DNA of 59,414 nt from Acidobacteriota bacterium (GTDB lineage: Bacteria > Acidobacteriota > Vicinamibacteria > Vicinamibacterales > UBA8438), in assembly GCA_009861545.1 (NCBI GenBank), contig VXME01000118.1, forward strand, positions 1 to 59,414, read 5' to 3'. This document shows positions 7,817 to 17,761 of this stretch, in pieces. The notes below the pieces were generated by a model that saw nothing but the letters and a program-made list of their open reading frames with translations, had not been told where the DNA came from and did no database searches. The position numbers and the translations under genes are program-made. Positions within the stretch are counted from its first letter, which is position 1, and each line of letters begins with the position of its first letter.

Positions 7817-9370
7817 TCAGCGGAGTGCGCGCAGCTTGTCGTCGAGCAGCTCCCACGCCCGCCGCACGTGCCGCTCCTCGGTGCGCACGTGCCCGACCGC
7901 CAGGCGGATGGTGAAGCGCCCGTCGAGGCGCGTGTGGGACAGGAATACCTCGCCGGTGGCGTTGACCGCCTCGATCAGCCGCTCGTTCAGCTTGTCCGCT
8001 GCGGCATCGCCGGCGGCGTCGCCGGCGCCGCCTGCGGCTGAGGTCCCGCCGTCGGTACCGGCGCCATCCGGTGTGACCGTCGCACCTGCCGGCCTCGCCC
8101 GGAAGCAGACGACGCTGAACGGGACCGGCGCGAGCCGCTCGAAGTCGGGACTCTCGTCCACCCAGCCTGCGAACAGCCGGGCGAGGCGCATGTGCTCGGC
8201 CAGCCGCTCGCGGATGCCGTCCGACCCGAAGTGGCGCAGGATCGCCCACAGCTTGAGCGATCGGAACCGGCGGCCGAGCTGCACGCCGGTGTCCATCAGG
8301 TTGCGGACCTCCACGGCTTCCAGCGTCTGCAGGTAGTCGGGGGTCAGGGAGAACGCATCGCGCAGCGTGTCCATGTGCCGGCAGTAGAACGCGCTGAGAT
8401 CGAACGGCGTGAACAGCCACTTGTGCGGGTTGACGACGAACGAGTCCGCCCGGTCGCAGCCGGCCAGCACGTCCCGCGTCTCCGGCACCAGGGCCGCGAC
8501 GCCGGCGTAGGCCGCGTCGACGTGCAGCCAGATGCCCTCGTCCGCGCAGATGTCCGCGATGGGGCCGACCGGGTCGACGCTGGTCGTCGAGGTGGTGCCC
8601 ACGGTGGCGATCACCGCCAGCGGGGTCACGCCGCGCGCGCGGTCGGCGGCGATGGCCTCGCGCAGCGCCTCGGGCCGCATCCGGAACTCGTCGTCCGCGG
8701 GGACATGGGCCAGCGCGTCGTGGCCCAGGCCGAGCGTCATGATCGCCTTGTCTATCGACGAGTGCGCCTGCTCGGAGGCGTAGACGCGCAACGGGCCGAT
8801 GTCCGAACGGCCCGCCAGCCCCCGCGTGCGGACGTCGGCCACCGCGCCGTGCCGGGCCGCGGCCAGCGCGTGCAGGCTCGAGATGGACGCCGTGTCGTAG
8901 ATGACGCCCTCGAACGTGTCGGGCAGGCCGAGGAGCTGCCGCAGCCAGCCGAGGGTCACCTCTTCGAGCTCGGTCGCGGCCGGCGACGTCCGCCACAGCA
9001 TCGCCTGCACGTTCAGGGCGGCGGAGAGGAACTCGGCGAGCACCCCGGCGGCGGCGCCCGAGATGGCGAAGTAGGCGAAGAAGCCGGGGTGGTTCCAGTG
9101 CGTGACGCCGGGGAGGATCACGCGCTCGAAGTCGCGGAAGATGGCATCGAAGGGGACGCCCTTGTCGGGCGGTGACGGCGGCAGCGCGTCGCGCACCGCG
9201 CCCGGCGTATTCCGGGAGAGGACGGGGTAGCGCTCGGTGTGGTTCAGGTAGTCGGCTATCCAGTCGACGAGGGCGTGGCCGTGGTTGCGGAACGCCTCGG
9301 CGTCCATGTCGCCGAGGCGTTCCGGTTCCTTGCCGGCCACGGTGCCGCTACCCGCCGTGTCGTCGGCCAC
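7817..9370 (-). CDS. PLP-dependent aromatic-L-amino-acid decarboxylase family protein
   Basis: This 517-aa group II decarboxylase has the family N-terminus (AFRNHGHALVDWIADYL) and the substrate-loop region VTHWNHPGFFAYF. The PLP aspartate lies in WLHVDAAYAG and the Schiff-base lysine in FVVNPHKWLF. It decarboxylates an aromatic amino acid such as tryptophan, tyrosine or DOPA; the substrate cannot be read. A Gly/Ala-rich, low-complexity insert (about residues 425-450) precedes the C-terminal domain. The gene stands alone, 26 bp from the phosphatase gene upstream, which has the same orientation. Confidence 0.92.
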   Translation of the reverse strand: MADDTAGSGTVAGKEPERLGDMDAEAFRNHGHALVDWIADYLNHTERYPVLSRNTPGAVRDALPPSPPDKGVPFDAIFRDFERVILPGVTHWNHPGFFAYFAISGAAAGVLAEFLSAALNVQAMLWRTSPAATELEEVTLGWLRQLLGLPDTFEGVIYDTASISSLHALAAARHGAVADVRTRGLAGRSDIGPLRVYASEQAHSSIDKAIMTLGLGHDALAHVPADDEFRMRPEALREAIAADRARGVTPLAVIATVGTTSTTSVDPVGPIADICADEGIWLHVDAAYAGVAALVPETRDVLAGCDRADSFVVNPHKWLFTPFDLSAFYCRHMDTLRDAFSLTPDYLQTLEAVEVRNLMDTGVQLGRRFRSLKLWAILRHFGSDGIRERLAEHMRLARLFAGWVDESPDFERLAPVPFSVVCFRARPAGATVTPDGAGTDGGTSAAGGAGDAAGDAAADKLNERLIEAVNATGEVFLSHTRLDGRFTIRLAVGHVRTEERHVRRAWELLDDKLRALR

Positions 9371-9395
9371 CGTGTCGCGGTCGATCTGGCGCCCG

Positions 9396-9950
9396 TCAGT
9401 TGCCCGCGCCGACGTACTCGAGCGCGAAGTTCTTCAGCGGGACGCTCCGCAGGCCGATCGCTTCTGCCTCGGCGGTTGCGTCCTCCACCGAGTAGCCGTC
9501 CTGCTTGACGCGCTTGATCAGCCACATCGCGCCCACCCGATTGGCGGAGCCGCAGTGGATGTAGACGGGCTGATTGGCCGGCTCGCCCACCGTGTCGAGG
9601 AACGCCTCGGCGATCTCGGCGGTCGGCGTGCGGAACGGCAGGTGGACGTAGTTGAGGCCCGCCGCCTCGGCCGCCGCGCGGCTGTCGTCGATGTTGGCTC
9701 CCTGCTCGCCCGGGGTCCGGAAGTTGACGATGGTGCGGAAGCCCCGTTCCTGCAGCACCGCCAGCGCCTCGACCGGGGTGGCCCCGGCGCAGGCGACGGT
9801 GGCGTCGACGCGCGTGTAGTTGCGGACCCCTTCCGGACCCTCTTCCGCCTGGAAGCTCGGCGCCTGGGCGCCGGCCGGAACCGCGCTCCCGGCGAGCAGC
9901 AGCGCAGCGGCGAAGACGACGAGAACGACGCTGATTCTTGACTCTTGCAT
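9396..9950 (-). CDS. Secreted protein-tyrosine-phosphatase-like protein
   Basis: This 184-aa protein has an N-terminal signal peptide (hydrophobic SVVLVVFAAALLLAGSAV, cleavage near AGAQA). A DSP/BLH-type phosphatase fold follows, with FRTIVNFRTPGEQG and the P-loop HCGSANRVG, which fits the Cx5R motif. It probably acts in the periplasm on a phospho-substrate or sulfur compound. I chose ATG 9950 because of the signal peptide. A TACAAT lies 8 nt upstream, so the mRNA may be leaderless. It precedes the decarboxylase gene in the same direction. Confidence 0.8.
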   Translation of the reverse strand: MQESRISVVLVVFAAALLLAGSAVPAGAQAPSFQAEEGPEGVRNYTRVDATVACAGATPVEALAVLQERGFRTIVNFRTPGEQGANIDDSRAAAEAAGLNYVHLPFRTPTAEIAEAFLDTVGEPANQPVYIHCGSANRVGAMWLIKRVKQDGYSVEDATAEAEAIGLRSVPLKNFALEYVGAGN

Positions 9951-9958
9951 GGTCCCCG

Positions 9959-9964
9959 ATTGTA
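9959..9964 (-). promoter_or_regulatory. -10 element TACAAT for the secreted phosphatase
   Basis: TACAAT on the minus strand ends 8 nt before ATG 9950. This is the same spacing as at the MatC-like permease and again predicts a leaderless mRNA. The -35 region shows no good match. Confidence 0.5.
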
Positions 9965-10026
9965 GCATCGGGGACGCGAAGTGCCCGGCGCCGCGCGATC
10001 GCGGCCGGAGGCGGAAGGAGCCGCTC

Positions 10027-10491
10027 GTGCCAGACGTCGTACATACCAGCCGCATGCGGATAGATCGGGTCAAGGGACCCATCCGCGAGATGTTCCTCGA
10101 CGGGTTCGACACGCCGATCCGGTTCGGCGTGCACGGGGGCATCAAGAAGTTCTACGGGGTGGAGCCGGACGAGGACGTGCCCGCGACGCTCGACTACATG
10201 GTCGGCGCCGTCGGCGGTTGACTGCTCGGCACCCTTGCACGCGCACTGGAGGTGCGCGACATTCCGGCGCCGCCCGACAAGATCACCGCCGCCGTCGAAG
10301 GCGACATCGAAGCTATCGACAAGGTGCTGCGCATCACGCGCATCCGCGTCCGCTACGACCTCACGGTCCCGAAGGGGAAGCGCGAGGCGGCCGAGCGGGC
10401 CGTCGAGCGGCACCCGACCGGGTGTCCGGCCGCCAACAGCGTGGCCGGCTGCATCGAGCTCGACATCCAGGCGGACATCACCGAGGAGTAG
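10027..10491 (+). CDS. OsmC family protein, predicted selenoprotein (Sec at TGA 10219-10221)
   Basis: The reading frame starts at GTG 10027, six bases after the ribosome binding site AAGGAG (10015-10020), and runs 154 codons to TAG 10489-10491 with one in-frame TGA at codon 65. The text before the TGA (IRFGVHGGIKKFYG, TLDYMVGAVGG) and after it (LLGTLARALEVRDI, HPTGCPAANSVAGCIEL) is one continuous OsmC/Ohr-fold protein. The TGA lies exactly where OsmC proteins have the peroxidatic cysteine. OsmC-like selenoproteins are a known class. A SECIS-like hairpin follows the TGA. The protein would reduce organic hydroperoxides with an active-site selenol. The DUF255 gene downstream is translationally close. 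Confidence 0.85.
10240..10258 (+). promoter_or_regulatory. Bacterial SECIS-like hairpin
   Basis: A perfect 7-bp stem (CGCGCAC, 10240-10246, with GTGCGCG, 10252-10258) closes a 5-nt loop UGGAG. The loop begins 25 nt after the TGA and has G at its second position. Both spacing and the early loop guanine fit the bacterial SECIS pattern recognised by SelB. Confidence 0.7.
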
Positions 10492-10497
10492 CCGCCG

Positions 10498-11982
10498 TTG
10501 CCCGCGGCGACCACCTGCCTCGTCGAGTGGCGGCCGTGGGGGCGCGCCGCCTTCGACGAGGCGCGCGCCGGGCAGGTCCCCGTGTTGCTGGCTCTGGGAC
10601 CGGGCTGGTGCCCGGCGGGTGCCGCGATGCTGCGCGGGGCGTATGCCGATACCGGTGTCGCCGATCTGCTGGACGATCGGTTCGTGCCGATCCGGGTGGA
10701 CGCGGACGAGCACCCCGACGTCGCGGACCGCTACGGTCTCGGCGCCTGGCCGACGACCGCGTTCCTGACCCCGGACGGTCAGGTTCTGGGCGGGGAGACC
10801 TACGCGACGGCGGAGAGGATGCGGGACCTGCTCCCGCGCGTCGCCGACGCGTTCGAGCAGCAGCGGGACGCGATCGCCGCGCGCGGCGCAGCGTCTGCCG
10901 CGCAACCGGCCGTTCCGGCGGCCGCCGCCCCGGATCCCGACGTCGACGCCTGGCTCGGAGACCGCCTGCTGGCGCAGTTCGACGACGAGCACGGCGGCTT
11001 CGGCGACGGGGTCAAGCGGGTCCACGGCGCCGCCCTCGAGCTGGCGTGGCGCCGGGCCGGGGACGGTGACGAAGCGTTCGGCGCGGTGTTCGAACGCACG
11101 CTCCGGGCCATGGTCCGGGGCGGGCTCTACGACGAGCTCGACGGCGGCGTGTTCCGCTACTGCGCGCGCCGCGACTGGACCGCGCCGGCGACCGAGAAGC
11201 TGCTCGCGGTCAACGCCGACGCGCTCCGCCTCTTCCTGCTGCCCGACGACGACGGCTGCCTCGATCGGGCCATCGGCGTGGTCGGCTACGTGCGGCGCAC
11301 GCTGGCCGACCCGGCGCCGGACCATCCCGGGTTCTTCGCCAGCCAGCGAGGCGACCCCGACTACTACCGGCCGCGGGCGGCGGCGGATGCACCCGCGGCC
11401 GGGCCGCCCGCCGTCGACCGTGCCGTCTACGCCGACGGCACCGCCCTGATGGCCCGTGCGTTCGCCGCCGCGTCGGAGACGCTGCGCGACTCGTCGCTGC
11501 TGGAGTTCGCCGTCGACGCGATGGAGCACGTCGTGGCGGGGACCTACGAGCGCGGCGGCGGGATCGCCCACCGGTCCGGCTCCCGCACCGGCGTCCGGGG
11601 CCTGCTCTCCGACCAGGTCCGGGCCGCCGCGGCGCTGCTCGATCTCCACGCGCTGACCGACCGCGAGGTCTATCTCGACATGGCCCAGGAGCTGATGCAC
11701 TTCGCCATCCAGCATCTGTGGGACCCGAGCGGAGGCGGCGGTTTCCTCGACCGCGTCCACGGCCCGGAGGACATCGGTCTGCTGCGGGAGCCGCTGCAAC
11801 CGTTCGCCGTCAATTGCGAGGCGGCGCGCGTGCTTCTGCGATTGGCGACCATCACGGCCGACCCCGCGTTTCGGGATCGCGCCGTCGCCACCCTCGCCGC
11901 GCAGACGGCGGCCGCCCGCGCGCACGGGGTCGACGCGGCGCCGTACGCGCTGGCCATGCGCGATCTGCTCGATGTCGACTGA
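10498..11982 (+). CDS. DUF255 / YyaL-like thioredoxin-fold and glycosidase-like protein
   Basis: This 494-aa protein begins at TTG 10498, nine bases after GAGGAG (10483-10488) at the end of the OsmC gene. The N-terminal 110 residues match the DUF255 thioredoxin-like domain (RVDADEHPDVADRYG, WPTTAFLTPDGQ). The usual CHWC motif is reduced to GPGWCPAG, leaving one cysteine. The remainder is the alpha-helical (alpha/alpha barrel) domain, with FDDEHGGFGDGVK, GGLYDELDGGVFRY and TEKLLAVNADAL. At 494 aa it is shorter than the usual 650-700. Function is unknown; pairing with OsmC suggests redox or stress work. Confidence 0.82.
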   Translation: MPAATTCLVEWRPWGRAAFDEARAGQVPVLLALGPGWCPAGAAMLRGAYADTGVADLLDDRFVPIRVDADEHPDVADRYGLGAWPTTAFLTPDGQVLGGETYATAERMRDLLPRVADAFEQQRDAIAARGAASAAQPAVPAAAAPDPDVDAWLGDRLLAQFDDEHGGFGDGVKRVHGAALELAWRRAGDGDEAFGAVFERTLRAMVRGGLYDELDGGVFRYCARRDWTAPATEKLLAVNADALRLFLLPDDDGCLDRAIGVVGYVRRTLADPAPDHPGFFASQRGDPDYYRPRAAADAPAAGPPAVDRAVYADGTALMARAFAAASETLRDSSLLEFAVDAMEHVVAGTYERGGGIAHRSGSRTGVRGLLSDQVRAAAALLDLHALTDREVYLDMAQELMHFAIQHLWDPSGGGGFLDRVHGPEDIGLLREPLQPFAVNCEAARVLLRLATITADPAFRDRAVATLAAQTAAARAHGVDAAPYALAMRDLLDVD

Positions 11983-12005
11983 GCGACCGCTGCCCATGCG
12001 GTCGG

Positions 12006-12011
12006 TATAGA
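12006..12011 (+). promoter_or_regulatory. -10 element TATAGA upstream of the two-TM gene
   Basis: TATAGA lies 20 nt before ATG 12032, and a strong Shine-Dalgarno (GGAGGGGG, from 12021) lies between. A clear -35 is not seen. Confidence 0.4.
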
Positions 12012-12031
12012 GTTGGAACAGGAGGGGGCCG

Positions 12032-12559
12032 ATGGACGACGAGCGCATCGCGCGGCAGGCCGTCACGGAAGGAACCCGACACGCCGTCTGGAGCGAGATG
12101 CTGGACGCTGCTCGTATGGCCCGGTATGCGGAGAAGATGGAGTCGCGCTTCCGTAACCGTCACAGCGCTGTGCGCTTTGGCTTGCTGCTTTCCGCAACGG
12201 GTAGCGTCGCGACGGTCCTGAACATGCTGCCCGAGCAGTGGCAGATGATTCCCAACCTGGGCATCGCCGTTCTGGTCACATGGGACTTCATGTCGGACTA
12301 CGGCACCAAGATCGCTGTGCTCAACTCCGCCAAGAGGGAATGCCAGGACCTGGAGACCGAGTGGCGGCAGCTCTGGCTGGACGTCGACTCTGCAGCGGTC
12401 ACCGACTCCGATATCCGGGAACGGAACAAGGAGCTCTCCAGGAGACTTGGGCGGGCGACCATCCCCATGGACGTTCATGTGAAGGTCAGCGAGAAGATCA
12501 ACGTGGCCACCACCGCCGACGCCTACAGAGTGACAGAGGATCGATATGCCACGAGGTGA
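12032..12559 (+). CDS. Two-TM SLATT-like membrane protein
   Basis: This 175-aa protein has a short N-terminal helix, two adjacent hydrophobic segments (about residues 50-67, FGLLLSATGSVATVL, and 73-88, IPNLGIAVLVTW) and a long charged helical C-terminal half. This matches SLATT-type two-TM proteins, some of which are pore-forming effectors in nucleotide-signalled defence. No nucleotidyltransferase is adjacent. It has its own promoter-like -10 and a strong ribosome binding site. Its last 14 bases overlap a polyproline micro-ORF. Base composition is a little less GC-rich than its neighbours. The SLATT assignment is by layout, not by firm motif. Confidence 0.55.
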   Translation: MDDERIARQAVTEGTRHAVWSEMLDAARMARYAEKMESRFRNRHSAVRFGLLLSATGSVATVLNMLPEQWQMIPNLGIAVLVTWDFMSDYGTKIAVLNSAKRECQDLETEWRQLWLDVDSAAVTDSDIRERNKELSRRLGRATIPMDVHVKVSEKINVATTADAYRVTEDRYATR

Positions 12560-12632
12560 CACGGATCGCACCGGCGGGCCGACACGCCCACCGACTCCCC
12601 CACCTCCACCGCCTCCTCCTCCGCCAAGATAG
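12546..12632 (+). CDS. Polyproline micro-protein overlapping the two-TM gene
   Basis: This 28-aa ORF starts at ATG 12546 inside the end of the two-TM gene, in a different frame. It reads MPRGDTDRTGGPTRPP, one threonine, then ten consecutive prolines and a final arginine. Successive prolines use CCC, CCA, CCT and CCG, so this is not a simple DNA repeat. Overlap implies translational coupling. I have a general recollection that similar small proline-rich ORFs follow related two-TM genes. Function is unknown. Confidence 0.45.
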   Translation: MPRGDTDRTGGPTRPPTPPPPPPPPPPR

Positions 12633-12728
12633 AGCCGCGCACGACCAGGCGGGAGCTTCGCCGACGCGGCGTGAGTCTCCCCGGACCCCCGCAATCGCCG
12701 TGCTAGACTTCCCGCGCCAGAGGAACCC

Positions 12729-14633
12729 TTGCCGTCCAACTCTCCGATTGTCCCCGCGCTGGAGCGGGTCGCGACCCGTCTGCGCATGGCGTCCGTGCGC
12801 GCCACGAGTGCGGCTGGCAGCGGCCATCCGTCGAGCTGCTGCTCCGCGGCCGACATCGTCGCCGCCCTGTTCTTCGGGCACATGCGCTTCGACCCCCGGA
12901 ACCCGCAAGACGACGACAACGACCGCTTCGTCCTGTCGAAAGGGCACGCCGCACCGCTGCTGTATGCCGCCTGGGCGGAGGCGGGCTTCGTGCCGCCCGA
13001 CGACCTGCTGAAGCTGCGGCGCATCGACAGCGATCTCGAAGGGCACCCGACGCCGCGCCTGCCGTTCGTCGACGTGGCGACCGGTTCGCTCGGACAGGGC
13101 ATCTGCGCCGCCGTCGGCATCGCGCTCAACGCCCGCCGCATCGGCTCGGACTATCGCACCTACGTGCTCATCGGCGACGGCGAGTCGGCGGAGGGCTCGG
13201 TGTGGGAGGCCGCGCAGGTCGCGGACCGCTACCGGCTCGACAACCTGTGCGGCATCATCGACGTCAACGGCTTCGGCCAGAGCCGGGCGACGCAGTGGGG
13301 CCACGACATGGCGGCCTACCGGGAGCGATGGAAGGCCTTCGGCTGGCACGCCGTCGTCGTCGACGGCCACGACGTCGGGGCCATCGTGGCGGCGCTGGAA
13401 GAAGCACGCGGGACGACGGGGCGGCCGACGATGATTCTCGCCCGTACCGTCAAGGGCAAGGGCGTGTCGCTGATCGAGGGGAAGGACGGCTGGCACGGCA
13501 AGCCGATCGAGCCCGGTGCGCATCTCGACGCCGCGCTCGACGAATTGAACGGTCGGCTCGGGCCGGAAACTGCGCTCCCAGCGATCCCGCTCCCTCCCGC
13601 GCGCTCGGGGGCTGCACCGGCGCAGTCACCCGCCGGTCCGGCGCGGCTTCCGTCGCCGCCGGCGTACGAACCGGGGAGCCAGGTGGCGACGCGGACCGCC
13701 TATGGCGACGCGCTGGCCGCCCTCGGCGCGGTGGACTCCCGCATCGTGGCGCTGGACGCGGACGTCGGCAACTCCACGTTCAGCCAGACGTTCGAGAATG
13801 TGCACCCCGACCGGTTCGTCGAGACCTACATCGCCGAGCAGGCCATGGTCGGCGCCGCCATGGGGCTGGCCAGCCGCGGCGCCATCCCGTTCCCATCGAC
13901 GTTCGCCGCCTTCCTGACGCGGGCGTCCGACTTCGTGCGGATGGCGGGCATCGGCGGGATGAACATCAAGCTCGCGGGATCGCACGCGGGAATTTCCATC
14001 GGCGAGGACGGGCCCTCCCAGATGGCGCTGGAGGATCTCGCAATGATGCGCGCCGTGCCCGGCTGCGCCGTTCTCTACCCGTGCGACGCCGTGAGCGCCG
14101 CGCGCCTGGTCGAGGCGGCGGCCGGCCGTGACGGCATGGTCTACATCCGGACCTCCCGGCCGAAGACCCCGGTCATCTACGGCCCGGACGACGAGTTCCC
14201 GATCGGCGGGTCGAAGGCGTTGCGCGAGTCGCCGGACGACGCCGCGACGGTGGTGGCGGCCGGGGTTACCCTCTTCGAGGCGTTGCGGGCGCACGACGCG
14301 CTGGCCGCCGAGGGCATCGCGCTGCGCGTCATCGACGCCTACTCGGTGCAGCCTGTCGATCGCCGCGCGCTGGTCGACGCCGCGCGCCGCACGGGCGATC
14401 GGCTGATCACCGTCGAGGACCACTACGCAGCGGGCGGTCTGGGCGACGCCGTGAGCGAGGCGGTGGCCCCCGACGGCATCGTGGTGGAGCGCCTCGCCGT
14501 CCGCGAAGTTCCGCGCAGCGGCCGGCCCGGCGAGCTCCTCGAGCGCTTCGGGATCTCCGCCTCCTGCATCGCCGCCGCCGTGCGCCGTCAAGTCGGCAAC
14601 CGGGCGGGAACCGCGGCGGCCGGTCGAGCGTAG
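12729..14633 (+). CDS. tkt: Transketolase
   Basis: This 634-aa protein has the three transketolase domains. The thiamine-diphosphate site is GDGESAEGSVWEAAQVAD with the Asn of DVNGFGQS. The substrate histidines are in AGSGHPSSC and LSKGHAAPL. The catalytic glutamate is in TYIAEQAMVGAAMGLA (about residue 380). A Pro/Ala-rich linker (about 285-315) joins the first two domains. Cytosolic, it acts in the non-oxidative pentose phosphate pathway. The start is TTG 12729 after AGAGGA. It is monocistronic. Confidence 0.95.
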   Translation: MPSNSPIVPALERVATRLRMASVRATSAAGSGHPSSCCSAADIVAALFFGHMRFDPRNPQDDDNDRFVLSKGHAAPLLYAAWAEAGFVPPDDLLKLRRIDSDLEGHPTPRLPFVDVATGSLGQGICAAVGIALNARRIGSDYRTYVLIGDGESAEGSVWEAAQVADRYRLDNLCGIIDVNGFGQSRATQWGHDMAAYRERWKAFGWHAVVVDGHDVGAIVAALEEARGTTGRPTMILARTVKGKGVSLIEGKDGWHGKPIEPGAHLDAALDELNGRLGPETALPAIPLPPARSGAAPAQSPAGPARLPSPPAYEPGSQVATRTAYGDALAALGAVDSRIVALDADVGNSTFSQTFENVHPDRFVETYIAEQAMVGAAMGLASRGAIPFPSTFAAFLTRASDFVRMAGIGGMNIKLAGSHAGISIGEDGPSQMALEDLAMMRAVPGCAVLYPCDAVSAARLVEAAAGRDGMVYIRTSRPKTPVIYGPDDEFPIGGSKALRESPDDAATVVAAGVTLFEALRAHDALAAEGIALRVIDAYSVQPVDRRALVDAARRTGDRLITVEDHYAAGGLGDAVSEAVAPDGIVVERLAVREVPRSGRPGELLERFGISASCIAAAVRRQVGNRAGTAAAGRA

Positions 14634-14785
14634 GCGGGTACGGCGCCGACAGCCTCGGGCAACCCTGGCGCGGCGGCATTGCGTCAGGCAGTGGATCCCG
14701 GTCATGATCCAGTCTCGTCATCGCTCGTACGAGTTCAGGTACAACGACGCTAGACGTTGAAGCGTCGATGCAGGGAGTCAAGAAA

Positions 14786-16540
<1,755 letters not shown>

Positions 16541-16544
16541 GCCC

Positions 16545-16916
16545 GTGATTCACATCGTCTCTCTGATTGACCGCCGCCGCCGGAAGGGAGAACACCTTCG
16601 GGTGGGGGCGGTCAGATACCCGCCCCGCGGAAAGCGCAAGGAGGAGATCGACGAATACGACGTGCGGCTGCCCGAGCTGGCGCCGAGCAGTGAGTTGCTG
16701 AAGAAGTTCAACGATGACGCTATTTCCTGGGAGCGATTCGTCGGGCGCTATCGCTCGGAGATGAACAAGCCGGAGCGCAAGTACCTGATTCCCCTTTTCG
16801 CGGCGCTCTCGAAGGTGACGAATCTGTCCATCGGCTGTTACTGTCAGGACCAGACGCGATGCCACATGTCGGTTTTGCGCGAGCTTCTGGACGATGCCGG
16901 GGCCGACTTGGCGTAG
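16545..16916 (+). CDS. DUF488 family protein
   Basis: This 123-aa protein starts at GTG 16545 (MIHIVSLIDRRRRKGEHLRV). The DUF488 C-terminus SIGCYCQDQTRCHMSVLRELL is clear; it has the family's conserved Cys and CH signature. The internal RVGAVRYPPRGKR and ISWERFVGRYRSEM are also typical. DUF488 proteins are small cytosolic proteins of unknown biochemistry, often in accessory islands. The next gene (HEPN-like) starts 15 bp downstream in the same direction. Confidence 0.8.
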   Translation: MIHIVSLIDRRRRKGEHLRVGAVRYPPRGKRKEEIDEYDVRLPELAPSSELLKKFNDDAISWERFVGRYRSEMNKPERKYLIPLFAALSKVTNLSIGCYCQDQTRCHMSVLRELLDDAGADLA

Positions 16917-16931
16917 TCCCTACAAGAGTCG

Positions 16932-17681
16932 ATGCACCCGAAGTCCGCGAAGGAACTGGATGCCAAATGGAGGAGTCGCCCGTGGTACCACAGGCCCTCC
17001 GGCGGGCCGGGAGGGCTACCGAATTCCCGCGATGACCTGAACCTCCGGTTGCGCCGCGCCCTGAGCTGGCTTGAGCGCGCCGAGAAGGAGTATGAAACTG
17101 AAGAAGATCTGGACGCTGCGTTCATCTTCCATTGGATAGCCTTCAACGCCCTATATGAGCAGTTCGGTACATCGTCGATCTACAGGGACAAGAAAGAGGA
17201 TGAAAAACGGCGCGAATATGTTGGCAGGATAGTCGCCATCCAGAACTCGAAGAGCACGATCAACTCCATTGTCTGGTCGGTGCTTCGGGACGAGATCCAG
17301 AAGATGCTGGAGAATAGATTCGTGTACGCTCCGTACTGGAGCCATCGCAACAACCCGGCAGAGGCTCGAAACTGGAAGCTACGGTTCGATAGGGATCGTA
17401 AACGAGCGCTGCAGGCGCTCTCGGAGAAACGGACCGGAGACGTCCTCTGCGAGCTATTCTACCGCCTGAACACGCTACGCAATCAACTGCTTCACGGCGG
17501 TGCGACCTGGAAGGGCCGGGTCAACCGAAATCAAGTAGAGCCAGGTGCGAGAATCATGGCACTGCTGGTGCCCAACTTCATCGACGTGATGATCGAGCAG
17601 CCGAATGCCGGCTGGGGCAGTCCGCGCTATCCGGTGGTTCGGGAGGGAGCCCCCTTGTCGGGATGGACAGGCACCGGCTGA
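16932..17681 (+). CDS. HEPN-like protein
   Basis: This 249-aa protein is mostly helical, with a first helical pair (LRRALSWLERAEKEYE, AAFIFHWIAFNALYEQF). The C-terminal LRNQLLHGGATWKG fits the HEPN RNase motif Rx4H (R-N-Q-L-L-H). Such proteins are often RNases in toxin or defence modules. Codon use is noticeably less GC-biased than the core genes, with AGG, ATA and AAA-type codons, which suggests transfer. It follows DUF488 closely, and the frame of the Fic gene opens within its last bases. Confidence 0.65.
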   Translation: MHPKSAKELDAKWRSRPWYHRPSGGPGGLPNSRDDLNLRLRRALSWLERAEKEYETEEDLDAAFIFHWIAFNALYEQFGTSSIYRDKKEDEKRREYVGRIVAIQNSKSTINSIVWSVLRDEIQKMLENRFVYAPYWSHRNNPAEARNWKLRFDRDRKRALQALSEKRTGDVLCELFYRLNTLRNQLLHGGATWKGRVNRNQVEPGARIMALLVPNFIDVMIEQPNAGWGSPRYPVVREGAPLSGWTGTG

Positions 17682-17761
17682 CCCGGTTCAACGAGCTTCA
17701 GAATCCCAACGTTCGCGCCCGGTCTGTGCGCGGCAAATACTCGCTACAATCTCAGCAGATC

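Noticed and set aside
10027-10221. OsmC gene read as a nonsense-mutated pseudogene
   Set aside because: The TGA is exactly at the catalytic cysteine position, the downstream frame is fully conserved with no other damage, and a SECIS-like hairpin follows.
9256-12066. A 936-codon minus-strand open frame across the OsmC/DUF255 region
   Set aside because: It is the antisense shadow of the plus-strand genes; its sequence is low-complexity and matches no fold.
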